A stretch of 37,999 bases of DNA from Betaproteobacteria bacterium (lineage in GTDB: Bacteria; Pseudomonadota; Gammaproteobacteria; Burkholderiales; Burkholderiaceae_C): NCBI GenBank assembly GCA_028870715.1, contig JAGWOZ010000007.1, forward strand, positions 1 to 37,999, written 5' to 3'. The notes beneath the pieces were generated by a model. It did no database searches. It had not been told where the DNA came from and saw nothing but the letters and a program-made list of their open reading frames with translations. This document shows, one piece after another, positions 35,856-37,999 of the stretch. Position 1 is the stretch's first letter; every line of letters starts with the position of its first letter. The translations under genes were made by a program, and so were the position numbers.

Positions 35856-36347
35856 TCAGTCTGAGGTTGCAGGCGCCTGCCATAGCCCGCTCTTGCCGCC
35901 CTGCTTTTCGAGCAGGCGCACATCACTTATGACCATGCCGCGGTCCACAGCCTTGCACATGTCGTAGACGGTCAGCAAACCAACCTGCACGGCCGTGAGC
36001 GCTTCCATCTCGACGCCTGTGCGGCCACGCGTTTCCGCACGAACAAGGCACCGCACGGAACTCGTCGCCGGATCCGCGCTGAACTCGACCGCCACGCGCG
36101 TAAGCGCAATGGGATGGCAAAGCGGAATGAGATCCGCCGTTCGTTTGGATGCCATGATCGCCGCAATGCGCGCGACGCCCAGCACGTCCCCCTTCTTGGC
36201 GGTGCCCGACTGGATCAACGCCAGAGTCTCAGGGCGCATACGGATCGTTCCGGTGGCCACGGCCACGCGTGCAGTTTCATCCTTGGCACCCACGTCGACC
36301 ATATGGGCCTGGCCGGCGGCGTCGAAATGCGTGAGCGGCGATGTCAT
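35856..36347 (-). CDS. moaC: Cyclic pyranopterin monophosphate synthase accessory protein
   Basis: [33 protein letters not shown]...[39 protein letters not shown]...[47 protein letters not shown]. Confidence 0.96.
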   Translation of the reverse strand: MTSPLTHFDAAGQAHMVDVGAKDETARVAVATGTIRMRPETLALIQSGTAKKGDVLGVARIAAIMASKRTADLIPLCHPIALTRVAVEFSADPATSSVRCLVRAETRGRTGVEMEALTAVQVGLLTVYDMCKAVDRGMVISDVRLLEKQGGKSGLWQAPATSD

Positions 36348-36397
36348 ATCAGGCTCGGACCTACGGATTCGAAGAATGAGGCGTTGCAGGGCACCGC

Positions 36398-37234
36398 TCA
36401 GGACGTTTGGGCAACCGCGATCGCTTCGCGCAATGCGGCAGCCTCGGCACGTGCTGCCGCGGCAAAGTCGGCGCCCACACTTGCGTAGAGCACGCTTCGT
36501 GAGGCATTGATCAAGAAACGGTGGTGTGCGGCGTGCACAGTTGCAGGCAAGTCACCGCCCTGCGCGCCAATGCCGGGAATAAGCAATGGCGCCTCAGGGG
36601 CGATCGCTCGGATGCGGACGATGTCGTTGGGCCGCGTGGCGCCCGTGACCAGGCCAATCTGCCCGGTTCGGTTCCACGGCCCAGTGGCCAAGCGCGCGAC
36701 GCGCTCGAACACACGCTCCGCGGCAAGATCCGGGTGCTCTGGCTCGGCCTGGATTCGCAGTGCCTGGATGTCTTCGCCTCCGGGGTTGGAGGTACGGCAC
36801 AGCACAAACAGGCCTCGGTCTGGGTGGCTTTGAACGTAGGGGTCGAGCGAATCGGCTCCCATGAAGGGTGACACCGTGAGCGCATCAGCACCGTATCGCT
36901 CAAACGCTTCCCGAGCGTAATGGCGCGCGGTCGAGCCAATGTCCCCGCGCTTGGCATCAAGAATGACCGGCACTCCGGGCGCGTTGCGGTGGATGTGGGC
37001 AATGAGCTTTTCAAGCTGGCCTTCGGCGCCTACGGCGGCGAAATGAGCGATCTGCGGCTTGTAGGCACAAACGAGATCGGCCGTGGCATCGACGATAGCC
37101 GCGCAGAAATCAAACAGCCGCGTGGTGTCGCGTGTCCATGGCGCAGGGAGACGCTCAGGCTCCGGATCCAGGCCCACGCAAAGCGCGCTGCGATTGTGGC
37201 GCGCGGCCTTCTCCCACTGGTCGATGAAAGTCAT
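36398..37234 (-). CDS. pyrF: Orotidine 5'-phosphate decarboxylase (PyrF type 2)
   Basis: [30 protein letters not shown]...[24 protein letters not shown]...[44 protein letters not shown]. Confidence 0.96.
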   Translation of the reverse strand: MTFIDQWEKAARHNRSALCVGLDPEPERLPAPWTRDTTRLFDFCAAIVDATADLVCAYKPQIAHFAAVGAEGQLEKLIAHIHRNAPGVPVILDAKRGDIGSTARHYAREAFERYGADALTVSPFMGADSLDPYVQSHPDRGLFVLCRTSNPGGEDIQALRIQAEPEHPDLAAERVFERVARLATGPWNRTGQIGLVTGATRPNDIVRIRAIAPEAPLLIPGIGAQGGDLPATVHAAHHRFLINASRSVLYASVGADFAAAARAEAAALREAIAVAQTS

Positions 37235-37244
37235 GCGCGGTATT

Positions 37245-37999
37245 TTAGGAAGCTGCTGCAGAGTTCGTCGCCAAGGCCACTGCAAGCTGCTCCTGTGCAA
37301 AGCACAGGTCTGCCCAGGCCTTGGCCTTATCCAGTGGTGTGCGCAGCAGATAAGCGGGGTGATAGCTCACGACGACAGGAATGTCCCGGTAGTGAAACAG
37401 CCGTTGCCGCAGCCGCCCGATCGGATCAGGGCTGCCGGTGAGGGTCTGCGCCGCGAATCGTCCCAGGGCCAACAACAGGCGCGGACGCACAAGCGCGATC
37501 TGCCTTGCGAGAATGGGCTCGCATTGTGCGATCTCGTCGGTCTCGGGATTGCGGTTGCCCGGCGGGCGGCATTTGATGACGTTGGCGATGAACACCGCTT
37601 GCGCCTCATCGGCACCATTGCGCGCCAAGCCCGCCGCGCGCAGCATATTGTCAAGCAGCTTTCCTGCGGCCCCGACAAAAGGCTCACCCAAGCGGTCTTC
37701 CTCGGCTCCTGGCGCCTCTCCGATCACCATCACATGCGCTCGGGGATGCCCAGCGCCAAACACGGCTTGGTGGCGTACGGCGCCAAGCTTGCAAGCACGA
37801 CAATCATGCGTGAAGGCAGCCAGCTGCTCCATGTCGAGCGTTGCAATGCTCTGCAGCCTCAGAGCAGACGCCTGCGGAGCCCGCGTGGGCTCCGAGACCC
37901 GCTTGGGCGGCGGCGTGGATGCGGGCGGCGCGTCGCCCGGGCTTCCCATGCGGCTCGGTGCATGCGCCGCAACACTGCGTTGATCGGCGGCAAGGGGGC
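37245..37999 (-). CDS. Family-4 uracil-DNA glycosylase, 5' end likely beyond window
   Basis: CRACKLGAVRHQAVFGAGHPRAHVMVIGEAPGAEEDRLGEPFVGAAGKLLDNML...NVIKCRPPGNRNPETDEIAQCEPIL...VVSYHPAYLLRTP; reading frame stays open from 37949 to the edge. Confidence 0.9.
   Translation of the reverse strand, partial: PLAADQRSVAAHAPSRMGSPGDAPPASTPPPKRVSEPTRAPQASALRLQSIATLDMEQLAAFTHDCRACKLGAVRHQAVFGAGHPRAHVMVIGEAPGAEEDRLGEPFVGAAGKLLDNMLRAAGLARNGADEAQAVFIANVIKCRPPGNRNPETDEIAQCEPILARQIALVRPRLLLALGRFAAQTLTGSPDPIGRLRQRLFHYRDIPVVVSYHPAYLLRTPLDKAKAWADLCFAQEQLAVALATNSAAAS

Noticed and set aside
1-37999. tRNA/rRNA genes, insertion sequences, prophage or defence systems
   Set aside because: No tRNA T-arm/acceptor pattern, transposase, integrase or known defence domain was recognised on reading; a tRNAscan/ISfinder/DefenseFinder run would be needed to exclude them formally.

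Overview
The window is a gene-dense, high-GC chromosomal segment with a betaproteobacterial (Burkholderiales-like) gene content. It is mostly housekeeping: an incomplete PTS phosphorelay (EIIA-Man/HPr/EI) with a Spy-like protein and a two-component system between ptsH and ptsI; an M48 peptidase and a PglL/Wzy-type ligase; azlCD; pyk; an FHA/PP2C pair; TerC; sucCD; DUF2889; recX-recA with a LexA box; a GDSL hydrolase; a Sua5-type gene; purK, purE and purC separated by cnoX and a PfpI gene; a double ChrR-cupin; a periplasmic rhodanese; a DAHP synthase operon; PPK2; a PsiF-like protein; cytochrome b561; tldD; moaC; pyrF; and a family-4 UDG. I saw no CRISPR array, tRNA/rRNA, transposase, prophage or defence island. 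The strongest non-annotated signal is upstream of the DAHP synthase gene (minus strand). A 25-codon leader ORF, MYSFAFGFYFWFSHRAGGGRGQRSA*, has 8 aromatic residues in codons 2-12. It is followed by a 12-bp-stem terminator with a T8 tract, and the leader contains an 8-nt segment exactly complementary to the 5' arm of the terminator. This is the architecture of a ribosome-mediated aromatic-amino-acid attenuator. It is not in the supplied ORF track because it is too short.
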